From: Paenibacillus crassostreae
GTDB lineage: Bacteria > Bacillota > Bacilli > Paenibacillales > Paenibacillaceae
DNA length: 64,000 bases
Direction of reading: 5' to 3'
NCBI RefSeq assembly: GCF_001857945.1
Contig: NZ_CP017770.1
Coordinates: 3,348,001 to 3,412,000 of the forward strand
Below are positions 28,061 to 37,554 of the stretch, piece by piece; the stretch's first letter is position 1; each line of letters starts with the position of its first letter. Position numbers and translations under genes: made by a program. The notes under the pieces are model-generated. The model made no database searches and was not told the origin of the DNA. It worked only from the letters and a program-made list of their open reading frames with translations.

Positions 28061-28813
28061 ATGGGATTATTCGATTTAACAGGTAAAGTTGCTGTGGTTA
28101 CTGGGGGCGGGAGTGGTCTTGGTCAAGGAATGGCTATTGGATTCGCAGAGGCTGGGGCAGATATTGTATCTATCTCTTATACAGATAGTGATGAAACGGT
28201 AAAAGCTGTAGAAAACCTAGGACGTAAAGCACGTCAGATCAAGGCCGATCTAAGTGATGAAACGGTATTAGAACATGTATTTAATGAGGCGCTTGGGTTC
28301 TTTGGTAGAGTAGATATTCTAGTTAATAATGCGGGAATTATACGTCGGGTACCAGCAGTTGATCACCCAGCGAAAGATTGGCATGATGTGATCAATCTTA
28401 ACTTGAATACTGTATTCTTTCTTTGTCAGTTAGCAGGTAAGCATATGATCGAACGTGGTAGTGGCAAAATTATTAATGTAGCTTCAATGCTATCCTATCA
28501 GGGTGGAATTAATGTTCCAGGATATACTGCGAGTAAACATGCGGTAGCAGGAATTACGAAATCATTCGCAAATGAATGGGCATCTAAAGGTATTCAGATC
28601 AATGCGATTGCTCCAGGCTACATGGCGACAGACAATACATCAGCCCTCCGCGCTGATGAAGGTCGCTCTAAGGATATTCTAGCTCGTATTCCTGCATCAC
28701 GCTGGGGAACGCCCGCTGATCTGAAGGGTCCTGCTGTATTTCTTGCATCTGAAGCATCGGATTATTTGAATGGTCACGTCGTTTGCGTAGACGGTGGATG
28801 GATGGCACGATAA
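28061..28813 (+). CDS. kduD: 2-deoxy-D-gluconate 3-dehydrogenase / KduD-type SDR
   Basis: Short-chain dehydrogenase that reduces 3-deoxy-hexodiulosonate to 2-keto-3-deoxygluconate. Rossmann motif TGGGSGLGQG at residues 14-23, NNAG at about 90, catalytic Ser in NVASMLSYQ and the YxxxK pair in YTASKH; the C-terminal YLNGHVVCVDGGWMAR is typical of KduD. The length of 250 residues is usual. GGAGG overlaps the end of the regulator gene. Its pairing with kduI supports uronate catabolism over other SDR roles. Confidence 0.92.
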   Translation: MGLFDLTGKVAVVTGGGSGLGQGMAIGFAEAGADIVSISYTDSDETVKAVENLGRKARQIKADLSDETVLEHVFNEALGFFGRVDILVNNAGIIRRVPAVDHPAKDWHDVINLNLNTVFFLCQLAGKHMIERGSGKIINVASMLSYQGGINVPGYTASKHAVAGITKSFANEWASKGIQINAIAPGYMATDNTSALRADEGRSKDILARIPASRWGTPADLKGPAVFLASEASDYLNGHVVCVDGGWMAR

Positions 28814-28834
28814 TAGTTGTAGCAGGGGGATAGA

Positions 28835-29695
28835 ATGATGCAATTGGGAATTCTTGCTCATATATTTGGTAAACAGCCTTATGCAGATTTAGCGAAATCT
28901 GTTGCTACTCATGGGTTCTCATATGTTCAGCTAGCATTATCTAAAGCACTCTCTGATATTGATTCCACATATGGAAAGTTGAGTCCTGGCTTAGCTAATA
29001 CAATAGGAGAAGCGTTCGATCAGCAAGGTGTTAGGATTGCAGTTTTGGGATGCTATATTGATCCTGTGAACCCTAATAAGGAACAACGCCGAATGGACTT
29101 GAACCGGTTTAAGGAGCATCTTCGCTATGCTCGTGACTTCGGGTGCAGTATGGTCGCCACAGAGACTGGAAATTTGAATACCTATCAATCAACATTTCCG
29201 GATCGTTTCGAAGAAATGGGATGGAAGATCTTCCGTGAGAGTATGGAGGAACTGACAGAGGAAGCAGAGAAGTGGGGCGTTCATATTGCTGTTGAACCAG
29301 TATCAGTGCATACGGTGCATTCGAAAGAGCATACGCTCCGTTTGTTCGAGGAGATACCGTCATCAAATCTAGGTTTATTATTTGATCCTTGTAATATGAT
29401 GAAGATCGAACATGTGGAAGATCAGGCGAGCTTCTTACATGGGATATTTCAAGACTTATATTCAAGGATGATCATGATTCATAGTAAAGATGTTGCGTTC
29501 TCTGCTGATCAAGTCAAGGGTAACCCTGTTCCAGGGAAGGGGATATTGGATTATCCATTATTCTTTGAACTGTTACAAACGTATACTCCTCATATTGATA
29601 TTTCTCTTGAAGGGGTTACTGCTGAACAGTCAACTCAAGCTTCTACTTATTTAAGAGAAATATGGAACAGTGTGAGTCGATCTTTCCAAATGTAA
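28835..29695 (+). CDS. Sugar phosphate isomerase/epimerase (AP endonuclease 2-like TIM barrel)
   Basis: 286-residue TIM barrel of the xylose isomerase-like superfamily. Metal-site segments are visible: VATETG, HIAVEPVSVHTVHS, LLFDPCNMM, MIHSKDV and DISLEGV. The exact reaction cannot be read. It sits 21 bp after kduD behind a GGGGGA site, so it probably handles a keto-sugar or uronate intermediate of the same pathway. An ATG at 28835 or 28838 is possible. Confidence 0.8.
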   Translation: MMQLGILAHIFGKQPYADLAKSVATHGFSYVQLALSKALSDIDSTYGKLSPGLANTIGEAFDQQGVRIAVLGCYIDPVNPNKEQRRMDLNRFKEHLRYARDFGCSMVATETGNLNTYQSTFPDRFEEMGWKIFRESMEELTEEAEKWGVHIAVEPVSVHTVHSKEHTLRLFEEIPSSNLGLLFDPCNMMKIEHVEDQASFLHGIFQDLYSRMIMIHSKDVAFSADQVKGNPVPGKGILDYPLFFELLQTYTPHIDISLEGVTAEQSTQASTYLREIWNSVSRSFQM

Positions 29696-29719
29696 ATATT
29701 TATGAGAAGATATGAATAG

Positions 29720-31063
<1,344 letters not shown>

Positions 31064-31088
31064 ATGAGTTGAATAATTTATTATAAAG

Positions 31089-31132
31089 AAAAGGACATCC
31101 CTTAGTGTAAAGGCTAAGGAATGTCCTTTTTT
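31089..31132 (+). terminator. Terminator after metY
   Basis: AAAGGACATCCCTTAG...CTAAGGAATGTCCTTT stem followed by T residues. Confidence 0.88.
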
Positions 31133-31285
31133 GACATATAAGAATCTAGATGTTTTGGGACCGCATATATATTACGGTTTTTTTTGTCTAAATATAGTTA
31201 TGGCTATTTACATGGAATTGTGTGAGAGGTATTATATAAAATATAAAGTTGTATTAGGTAAAAATAATTGTATACGTACAAGAAA

Positions 31286-31300
31286 TGATTATCATTATCA
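31286..31300 (+). promoter_or_regulatory. Fur-box-like site before the metal ATPase
   Basis: TGATTATCATTATCA matches the Fur 7-1-7 box TGATAATNATTATCA in all specified bases but one. It lies 86 bp before the ATPase start, consistent with iron-dependent control. The stretch 31133-31285 before it shows nothing coding that I can support. Confidence 0.7.
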
Positions 31301-31305
31301 TTTGA

Positions 31306-31334
31306 AAGCTGCTCCGGATTATCCGGGGCAGCTT
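31306..31334 (+). terminator. Strong hairpin between the Fur-like box and the ATPase
   Basis: AAGCTGCTCCGG (31306-31317) pairs with CCGGGGCAGCTT (31323-31334) with one G-U pair, loop ATTAT. CTGTCATTTTTAG follows. It could be an attenuator in the ATPase leader or the end of a small upstream transcript. Confidence 0.5.
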
Positions 31335-31385
31335 CTGTCATTTTTAGGGTGGTAATAATGCGATTCATTATCAATAGGAGGTTGA

Positions 31386-33341
31386 ATGGTTATGGAGAAC
31401 ACACAAAGAGCATCATCAAGAATGAGATTTAATACATCGAATGCACCTAATCCCAATAAGAAGAGAAAGTTGGATTTACGGAACTTACTACGTAATAATG
31501 AAGTTCTCGCTGCTATCGGAAGTGGGTCAATGACACTGATAGCATGGTCAGTAGGACATTCGAATGAATACTTATCGATTATATTATATGTTATTGCCTA
31601 TGCATTGGGTGGATGGATCACGGCTAAGGAAGGAATCAAAACGTTGATTCAAGAACGTGATCTTGATGTGAATTTACTTATGATCGCTGCAGCCTTGGGT
31701 GCGGCTTCTATTGGTTATTGGAACGAGGGTGCGCTACTCATATTTATTTTTGCATTGAGTGGAGCGCTAGAGAGTTATACGATGGATCGCAGTAAGAAAG
31801 ATATTTCTTCATTAATGGCCCTTAAGCCAGAGACTGCACTTCGGATTGAGAATGGAGATATGGTAGAAGTAAAGATTGACCAACTTCAAATCGGGAATTT
31901 ATTTCTCGTTAAGCCAGGTGAATTGATTTCTGCGGATGGTTGTGTGCAACGTGGTAACTCTGCTGTTAATCAAGCATCGATAACAGGTGAATCCATTCCA
32001 ATGGATAAAACTCCAGGAGATGAAGTTTTTGCGGGTACGGTTAATGGGGATGGTGTACTCTATGTTGAGGTTACAAAAACAGCAGAGTCCACGGTATTTG
32101 CAAAGATAATTAAATTAGTTGAAGAAGCGGAAAGTGAAGTTCCGAATTCCCAACGTTTCATCAAACGTTTTGAATCGATCTATGCTCGGATTGTCGCTGT
32201 AGCTACATTAGCTATTATTATTCTTTTACCCATCCTATTCGGTTGGACTTGGGGTGAATCCTTTTATAAAGGGATGGTGTTTCTAGTTGTTGCTTCGCCA
32301 TGTGCGCTAGTCTCATCGATTATGCCAGTCATGCTGTCGGCAATTTCGAATCGAGCTCGAAGAGGAATTCTTTTCAAAGGTGGATCTCATGTGGAGAACT
32401 TGGCATTGACGTCAGTTGTAGCATTTGATAAGACAGGGACTCTTACACTCGGTACACCTCAAGTAACGGATTTCATCGTTAATGAGCATGTGGATAGCTA
32501 TGAGTTGCTTACGATATGTGCTTCGATAGAACAGTTATCTGAGCATCCATTAGCCAAGGCTATTGTACACAAAGCTAAAGAAGAGGTTGAAGGACTTGTA
32601 TTCAAAGAGGTCGAATCCGTTCAATCTGTTACAGGATGGGGAATGTCAGCTAAGGTAGATGGAATGTTGTGGGAGATTGGGAAGAGTAACATACTTGATA
32701 CGTATATGGTTGAACCATTTTGGTTGGAAACAAGAGAAAGCTTAATGAAGCAGGGGAAGACGGTTTCAGTGATTATGAACAATAACAACATTGTAGGTTT
32801 GATTGCCTTCCAGGATATCATTCGTCCACAGGCAGCACAAGCTGTGAAGTCTTTGCAAGATTTAGGTATTAAAGTTGCAATACTAACCGGAGATCACGAA
32901 GATACAGCTCAAGTAATTGGTAGACAGCTTGATGTCGATTGGGTTTTTGCTGATTTGCAACCAGAAGATAAATTGTATTACATCAAACAATTGAGAGAGC
33001 AACATGGGCATGTGGTTATGGTTGGTGATGGGGTGAATGATGCACCTGCATTAGCTACTGCAACGGTTGGAATCGGTATGGGTATGAATGGCAGTGGTAC
33101 TGCGTTAGAAGTTGCTGATGTTGTTCTGATGAATGATAACATTGAGGAGATAGCGAGTACTATCAAGCTAGCACAACGCGCTCAAAGAGTGATCAAGCAG
33201 AATATGATATTTGCAATTACTGTTATCTTGATGCTAATCATTAGTAATTTCTTTGCAGATATTGCTCTTCCATTTGGTGTGGTAGGACATGAAGGAAGCA
33301 CTATTCTAGTTATATTAAACGGATTACGCCTGCTAAAGTAA
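31386..33341 (+). CDS. P1B4-type heavy-metal efflux ATPase (PfeT/FrvA-like)
   Basis: 651-residue P-type ATPase. The TM4 metal motif is SPC (Ser304-Pro-Cys306), not CPC, and the last TM segment has HEGST; this combination marks the P1B4 group that includes the iron(II) exporters PfeT and FrvA. Phosphorylated Asp348 in DKTGT, TGES, HP in SEHPLAKA and GDGVNDAPA are intact. No N-terminal CxxC metal domain. ATG 31386 or 31392 both lie near AGGAGG. The Fur-like box upstream supports iron efflux; cobalt or zinc remain possible. Confidence 0.85.
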   Translation: MVMENTQRASSRMRFNTSNAPNPNKKRKLDLRNLLRNNEVLAAIGSGSMTLIAWSVGHSNEYLSIILYVIAYALGGWITAKEGIKTLIQERDLDVNLLMIAAALGAASIGYWNEGALLIFIFALSGALESYTMDRSKKDISSLMALKPETALRIENGDMVEVKIDQLQIGNLFLVKPGELISADGCVQRGNSAVNQASITGESIPMDKTPGDEVFAGTVNGDGVLYVEVTKTAESTVFAKIIKLVEEAESEVPNSQRFIKRFESIYARIVAVATLAIIILLPILFGWTWGESFYKGMVFLVVASPCALVSSIMPVMLSAISNRARRGILFKGGSHVENLALTSVVAFDKTGTLTLGTPQVTDFIVNEHVDSYELLTICASIEQLSEHPLAKAIVHKAKEEVEGLVFKEVESVQSVTGWGMSAKVDGMLWEIGKSNILDTYMVEPFWLETRESLMKQGKTVSVIMNNNNIVGLIAFQDIIRPQAAQAVKSLQDLGIKVAILTGDHEDTAQVIGRQLDVDWVFADLQPEDKLYYIKQLREQHGHVVMVGDGVNDAPALATATVGIGMGMNGSGTALEVADVVLMNDNIEEIASTIKLAQRAQRVIKQNMIFAITVILMLIISNFFADIALPFGVVGHEGSTILVILNGLRLLK

Positions 33342-33350
33342 TGTATGATG

Positions 33351-33407
33351 AATCTGTAATCATTTTGTTGACAAATAGAATGTATTAAATCATAATGATT
33401 ACAGATT
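33351..33407 (+). promoter_or_regulatory. Sigma-A promoter of trxB inside a 14-bp inverted repeat
   Basis: TTGACA (33368) - 17 bases - CATAAT (33391) is a near-consensus promoter. AATCTGTAATCATT (33351-33364) and its exact reverse complement (33394-33407) flank the -35 and overlap the -10, which looks like an operator for a dimeric regulator. Confidence 0.75.
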
Positions 33408-33420
33408 ATAATTATTATAA
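33406..33420 (+). promoter_or_regulatory. Perfect PerR-type box before trxB
   Basis: TTATAATTATTATAA fits the PerR 7-1-7 consensus TTATAATNATTATAA at every base. It starts 15 bases after the first base of the -10, so it covers the predicted transcription start and would repress trxB until peroxide inactivates PerR. Confidence 0.7.
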
Positions 33421-33463
33421 TTAATAAAATTTATTTATATATTTGTGTTAGGGGGAGAATTAC

Positions 33464-34387
33464 ATGTACAAATCAATTATTGTAGGAACTGGACCGGCAG
33501 GGTTAACTGCTGCGATTTATTTGGCACGTGCTAATATGAAGCCATTAATTATTGAAGGGCCTCAACCAGGAGGACAATTAACAACCACAACTGAAATCGA
33601 AAATTTCCCAGGATTCCCTGATGGAATAATGGGTCCTGAATTAATGGATAATATGCGTAAGCAAGCTGAACGCTTCGGTGCGGAATTCCGTACAGGTTGG
33701 GTAAATAGTGTGGAACTGAATGAGCGTCCATTCAAACTGAATGTAGAAGGAATTGGTGAGCTAGTTACAGAAACACTTATTCTATCTACCGGAGCTACTG
33801 CTAAATACTTGGGTATTCCAGGGGAACAAGATAATATTGGTCGTGGGGTAAGTACATGTGCAACCTGTGACGGATTCTTCTTTCGTGGTAAAGATATCGT
33901 GGTTATTGGTGGTGGGGACTCAGCTCTTGAAGAAGCGAACTTCCTTACTAGATTTGCTTCAAAAGTAACGATAGTGAACCGCCGCGAGGAATTACGTGCA
34001 TCGAAAATTATGCAAGATCGTGTTCGCGAGAACAGTAAAGTGGAATGGTCACTTAATCGTACTCCGCTTGAAGTAATTGCGGGAGATCGAGGAGTTAATG
34101 CTCTTAAAGTGCTAAATAATCAAACAGGCCAAGAGGAATTACTCGAAGCAAGTGGGGTGTTTGTAGCGATTGGGCATCATCCGAATACAGCATTTCTAGG
34201 TGGCAGTATCACTACAGATGACAATGGATATATTGTGGTTAAACCAGGAACATCTGAAACGAATATCCCAGGTGTATTTGCTTGTGGTGATGTTCAGGAT
34301 ACAAAATACAGACAAGCGATTACTGCTGCAGGAAGTGGTTGTATGGCAGCTATGGATTGCGAGAAATATATCGAGAATCTGAAATAA
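33464..34387 (+). CDS. trxB: Thioredoxin reductase
   Basis: NADPH-dependent flavoenzyme that keeps thioredoxin reduced. FAD motif GTGPAG at residues 8-13, redox CATC at 132-135 followed by DGFFFRGK, NADPH motif GGGDSALEEA near 150, and the C-terminal FAD site GVFACGDVQD. 307 residues, normal for the low-molecular-weight bacterial enzyme. GGGGGAG precedes the ATG. It is monocistronic, from the promoter and PerR-type box to a terminator. Ferredoxin-NADP reductases lack the CATC, so the call is firm. Confidence 0.94.
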   Translation: MYKSIIVGTGPAGLTAAIYLARANMKPLIIEGPQPGGQLTTTTEIENFPGFPDGIMGPELMDNMRKQAERFGAEFRTGWVNSVELNERPFKLNVEGIGELVTETLILSTGATAKYLGIPGEQDNIGRGVSTCATCDGFFFRGKDIVVIGGGDSALEEANFLTRFASKVTIVNRREELRASKIMQDRVRENSKVEWSLNRTPLEVIAGDRGVNALKVLNNQTGQEELLEASGVFVAIGHHPNTAFLGGSITTDDNGYIVVKPGTSETNIPGVFACGDVQDTKYRQAITAAGSGCMAAMDCEKYIENLK

Positions 34388-34449
34388 AGACCTATCAAAT
34401 GAGATGATATTCACTCGATAGGTACAAGATGTGGGTTATCAATTTATAC

Positions 34450-34492
34450 AAAAAAGCTTCACCTTCCAACATGCGGAGAGTGAAGCTTTTTT
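34450..34492. terminator. Bidirectional terminator after trxB
   Basis: AAAAAAGCTTCAC...GTGAAGCTTTTTT gives a stem with A/T flanks on both sides, serving trxB and the convergent small gene. Confidence 0.88.
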
Positions 34493-34507
34493 GGCTATGA
34501 ACCTACG

Positions 34508-34705
34508 TTAGAAGAATATTAACATACTAATTTGGAATATTACATAGGTGATAATAGCTGCTAAGATGAGAAGAAGTCCAGATTTATGTTTAGATTGAAA
34601 AAAACGCAAGATAGCAAGGCTAAACAAAGGAGCGATGACGAGTAAAAATAACAATACTGTGATAAACATCTGCGCCGAGATATCGGAAGTATCAACGTAG
34701 GTCAA
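34508..34705 (-). CDS. Small two-helix membrane protein, unknown
   Basis: 65 residues with two hydrophobic helices (about 12-34 and 43-64) joined by a basic loop FFQSKHKSG. The start drawn is TTG with only a weak AAGAG site; an ATG 36 bases further in is possible. It ends at the bidirectional terminator, as a real gene would. No family is recognised. Confidence 0.45.
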   Translation of the reverse strand: MTYVDTSDISAQMFITVLLFLLVIAPLFSLAILRFFQSKHKSGLLLILAAIITYVIFQISMLIFF

Positions 34706-34836
34706 GAGACATCTACTCTTTTCTATAATGATATGATTTAAATCACATTGGATAGTTCCATTATAGCGAAACCTACGTAGAATGGCAGACCTAAAAAAGG
34801 CGAAAATGCGACGAAATCAAAAAAAATCTAAAAATT

Positions 34837-35997
34837 TTACAATGAAACTCGAACACGCCCTAAAAATTGAGATACAGCAGCATATGAAGCGCCTAGCATA
34901 GTTGAATGACTACCAAGTGCTGAGAATTGAACCTGCAACTGGCTTCGATGATAAGGTAAGGTTCGTTGGGCTACAACAGATTGCAATGGAGATTCTAGCC
35001 ATTCCTTAGCTTCAGCAAGGGGTCCACCAATAATAATAAGTTCTGGATTGAAGCTATTAATAATGTTGGTGATTCCAATACCAAGATAATGTCCAATAGT
35101 ATTAAAGAGGCCAAGGATTGCTGGATCATGTTGTAAGGCATGTGGAATAAGCTCTTGAGTTGTATGGGCAGGTAAATCTTTCGATAGATCACCGTAGGTG
35201 ATCTCGGAGGCATATAACTCCCAACATCCTTGATTACCACAGGAGCATTTACTACCATTGGCTTCAATGGTCATATGTCCTGTCTCTCCAGCGTATCCGC
35301 GTGCCCCTTTGTAAAGTTGACCATCGACAATAATACCAGATCCAATTCCCATTCCAGCGCTAATGTAAATGAGATGATGGACATCAATTCCGGCACCATA
35401 ATGGAGTTCTCCTTCAGCACCTGCATTTGCCTCATTATCAATGGTTACTGGGATACTAAAGGCATCCTCTAGGATATCCTTTAAGGGAATCTTCTCCCAA
35501 CCCAAGTTGGGGGCAAAAAGGATCGTACCACTATCATCGACCATGCCAGGTACACCAACACCGATGCCAACTACACCATGTGGAGAGGAGGGCGCCTTCT
35601 GCATAAGAGAACGTATAGCTTGATGCATCTCATCTAGGACAGAAGGGAAGTCACGTTGGGTTAATCTTGTGCTGTATTCTGCGACGATGTTATCCTCAAG
35701 ATCCGTAAGAATACCTGTTAAATGGGTTACGCTCAGTTCCAGCCCAATGGCATGCCCCGCACTTCGATGAAAGAGAAGCATTGTTGGCTTCCGGCCCCCA
35801 CTAGATTCACCTGGGCCAATTTCCTCAACTAGGTAATTTGCCAACAATTCAAGGACAAGGTTGGATACTGTAGCTTTATTAAGACCTGTCTTCTCAGAGA
35901 CTTGTATGCGAGATAGTGGACCGTGACGACGGATCGTATCTAGAACGATAGACTTGTTAATTTTTTTAACCAGCGCTTGATCACCGGTGATTTTCAT
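34837..35997 (-). CDS. xylR: Xylose-responsive ROK-family repressor
   Basis: 386-residue repressor divergent from xylA. An N-terminal winged HTH (GPLSRIQVSEKTGLNKATVSNLV) and a ROK sugar-kinase-like domain with the zinc motif CSCGNQGC. The sequence GESSGGRKPTMLLF matches Bacillus-type XylR. The second Met (MKITGDQALVKK, 35997) is taken as start from family resemblance; an ATG at 36012 lies five codons earlier and neither has a strong site. It represses xylAB in the absence of xylose through the palindrome at 36042-36066. Confidence 0.88.
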   Translation of the reverse strand: MKITGDQALVKKINKSIVLDTIRRHGPLSRIQVSEKTGLNKATVSNLVLELLANYLVEEIGPGESSGGRKPTMLLFHRSAGHAIGLELSVTHLTGILTDLEDNIVAEYSTRLTQRDFPSVLDEMHQAIRSLMQKAPSSPHGVVGIGVGVPGMVDDSGTILFAPNLGWEKIPLKDILEDAFSIPVTIDNEANAGAEGELHYGAGIDVHHLIYISAGMGIGSGIIVDGQLYKGARGYAGETGHMTIEANGSKCSCGNQGCWELYASEITYGDLSKDLPAHTTQELIPHALQHDPAILGLFNTIGHYLGIGITNIINSFNPELIIIGGPLAEAKEWLESPLQSVVAQRTLPYHRSQLQVQFSALGSHSTMLGASYAAVSQFLGRVRVSL

Positions 35998-36041
35998 AAG
36001 AATTGTACACATCCTTTGTAAGAAACAGTATAGAATAAAAC

Positions 36042-36066
36042 ACTTTGTTTATCCAATAGACAAAGT
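36042..36066. promoter_or_regulatory. Probable XylR operator
   Basis: ACTTTGT (36042-36048) and ACAAAGT (36060-36066) are exact inverted repeats around TTATCCAATAG, in the xylR-xylA divergent region. The layout resembles the Bacillus xyl operator with its TTTGTT/ACAAA half-sites. Confidence 0.7.
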
Positions 36067-36090
36067 ATAACAGATATGATAAGATCATTG

Positions 36091-36104
36091 TGATAGCGAT
36101 TACT
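36091..36104 (+). promoter_or_regulatory. cre-like site in the xylA leader
   Basis: TGATAGCGATTACT resembles the catabolite-responsive element with about two mismatches, 28 bp before the xylA start. Catabolite repression of xyl genes is known in this group. Confidence 0.5.
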
Positions 36105-36131
36105 TTATAAATATGAGGAGGACATTATAAC

Positions 36132-37445
36132 ATGGCCTATTTTGATCAAATTGGAAAAATTGCGTACGAAGGTAACGATTCAAAAAACCCTTTTGCATTT
36201 AAAAATTATAACCCAAGCGAAGTAATTGCTGGTAAAACAATGGAAGAGCATTTCCGTTTCGGTATGGCTTATTGGCATACATTAGTTGCGGGAGGTTCAG
36301 ATCCATTCGGAGCTGAGACAGCTGTTCGTCCATGGGATAAATATACTGGTCTTGATCTTGCCAAAGCTCGTGTTGAAGCTGGATTTGAATTTATGGATAA
36401 AATGAGTCTTCCATTCTTCTGTTTCCACGATATTGATATCGCTCCAGAAGGAAATAATCTCCGTGAATTCCAAAGTAACATTGATGTTATTGTTGGATTG
36501 ATTGAAGATCAAATGAAAGCAACAGGCAAGAAATTGCTTTGGAACACAGCGAATATGTTCACAAATCCTCGTTACATGCATGGTGCAGCTTCAACGAATA
36601 ACGCTGATGTTTATGCACATGCAGCAGCACAAATTAAGAAGGGTCTTGAAGTTGGTAAACGTCTTGGCGCTGAGAACTATGTGTTCTGGGGCGGCCGTGA
36701 AGGATACGAAACACTTCTTAATACAGATATGCAATTGGAACAAGATAACTTAGCTCGTATGTTCCAAATGGCTGTTGATTACGCGAAGGAAATTGGATTT
36801 GATGCTCAATTCTTAATCGAGCCTAAACCAAAAGAACCTACAAAACACCAATATGACTATGATGCAGCTACTACAATTGCATTCTTGCAAAAATACGGTT
36901 TGGATAAACATTTCAAATTGAATCTTGAAGCTAACCATGCAACATTAGCTGGACATACGTTTGATCATGAAATTCGTGTAGCTCGTACTAACGGTATGCT
37001 TGGATCATTGGATGCTAACCAAGGAGATATGCTTCTTGGATGGGATACTGATGAATTCCCAACTGATATCTATGATGCAACACTTACAATGTATGAAGTT
37101 CTTAAGAACGGCGGAATTGGCCGTGGTGGAGTAAACTTTGATGCTAAGGTCCGTCGTGCTTCCTTCGAACCAGAAGATTTGTTCTTGTCTCACATTGCAG
37201 GCATGGACACTTATGCTAAAGGTTTGAGAGTAGCTGCTAAATTGATCGAAGATCGCGTATTCGATAGCTTTATCGAAACTCGTTACAGTAGTTTCAGTGA
37301 AGGTATTGGAGCAGATGTGGTATCTGGTAAAGCTACTTTATCATCACTTGCTGAATATGCTCTTAACAATGAAAACCCACGTAAGAATATTTCAGGACGC
37401 CAAGAGCAACTGAAAGCAACTTTGAATCAATATATCTACGCTTAA
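36132..37445 (+). CDS. xylA: Xylose isomerase
   Basis: Converts D-xylose to D-xylulose. 437 residues, the group II length. Active-site segments: [12 protein letters not shown] (catalytic His), [49 protein letters not shown] with the metal-binding Glu, His and Asp, and [17 protein letters not shown] precedes the ATG. The gene is divergent from xylR and followed by xylB after a hairpin, giving the standard xyl operon. Confidence 0.97.
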   Translation: MAYFDQIGKIAYEGNDSKNPFAFKNYNPSEVIAGKTMEEHFRFGMAYWHTLVAGGSDPFGAETAVRPWDKYTGLDLAKARVEAGFEFMDKMSLPFFCFHDIDIAPEGNNLREFQSNIDVIVGLIEDQMKATGKKLLWNTANMFTNPRYMHGAASTNNADVYAHAAAQIKKGLEVGKRLGAENYVFWGGREGYETLLNTDMQLEQDNLARMFQMAVDYAKEIGFDAQFLIEPKPKEPTKHQYDYDAATTIAFLQKYGLDKHFKLNLEANHATLAGHTFDHEIRVARTNGMLGSLDANQGDMLLGWDTDEFPTDIYDATLTMYEVLKNGGIGRGGVNFDAKVRRASFEPEDLFLSHIAGMDTYAKGLRVAAKLIEDRVFDSFIETRYSSFSEGIGADVVSGKATLSSLAEYALNNENPRKNISGRQEQLKATLNQYIYA

Positions 37446-37474
37446 TAATTAGTACGGTAGCGTACTAGCTTTTA

Positions 37475-37516
37475 GGACCGCCGCTCCTTTCCCACGGGAA
37501 GGCGGCGGTCTTCTTT
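37475..37516 (+). terminator. GC-rich hairpin between xylA and xylB
   Basis: GACCGCCG (37476) pairs with CGGCGGTC (37503), followed by TTCTTTT. It may be an attenuating terminator that lowers xylB relative to xylA. Confidence 0.75.
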
Positions 37517-37554
37517 TGTAAAAAAATTAATAAAGTAAGTATAGGAGGGGTATT

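Noticed and set aside
31131..31355. 74-codon open frame after metY
   Set aside because: It begins in the metY terminator, runs through the Fur-like box and hairpin, and has no ribosome binding site.
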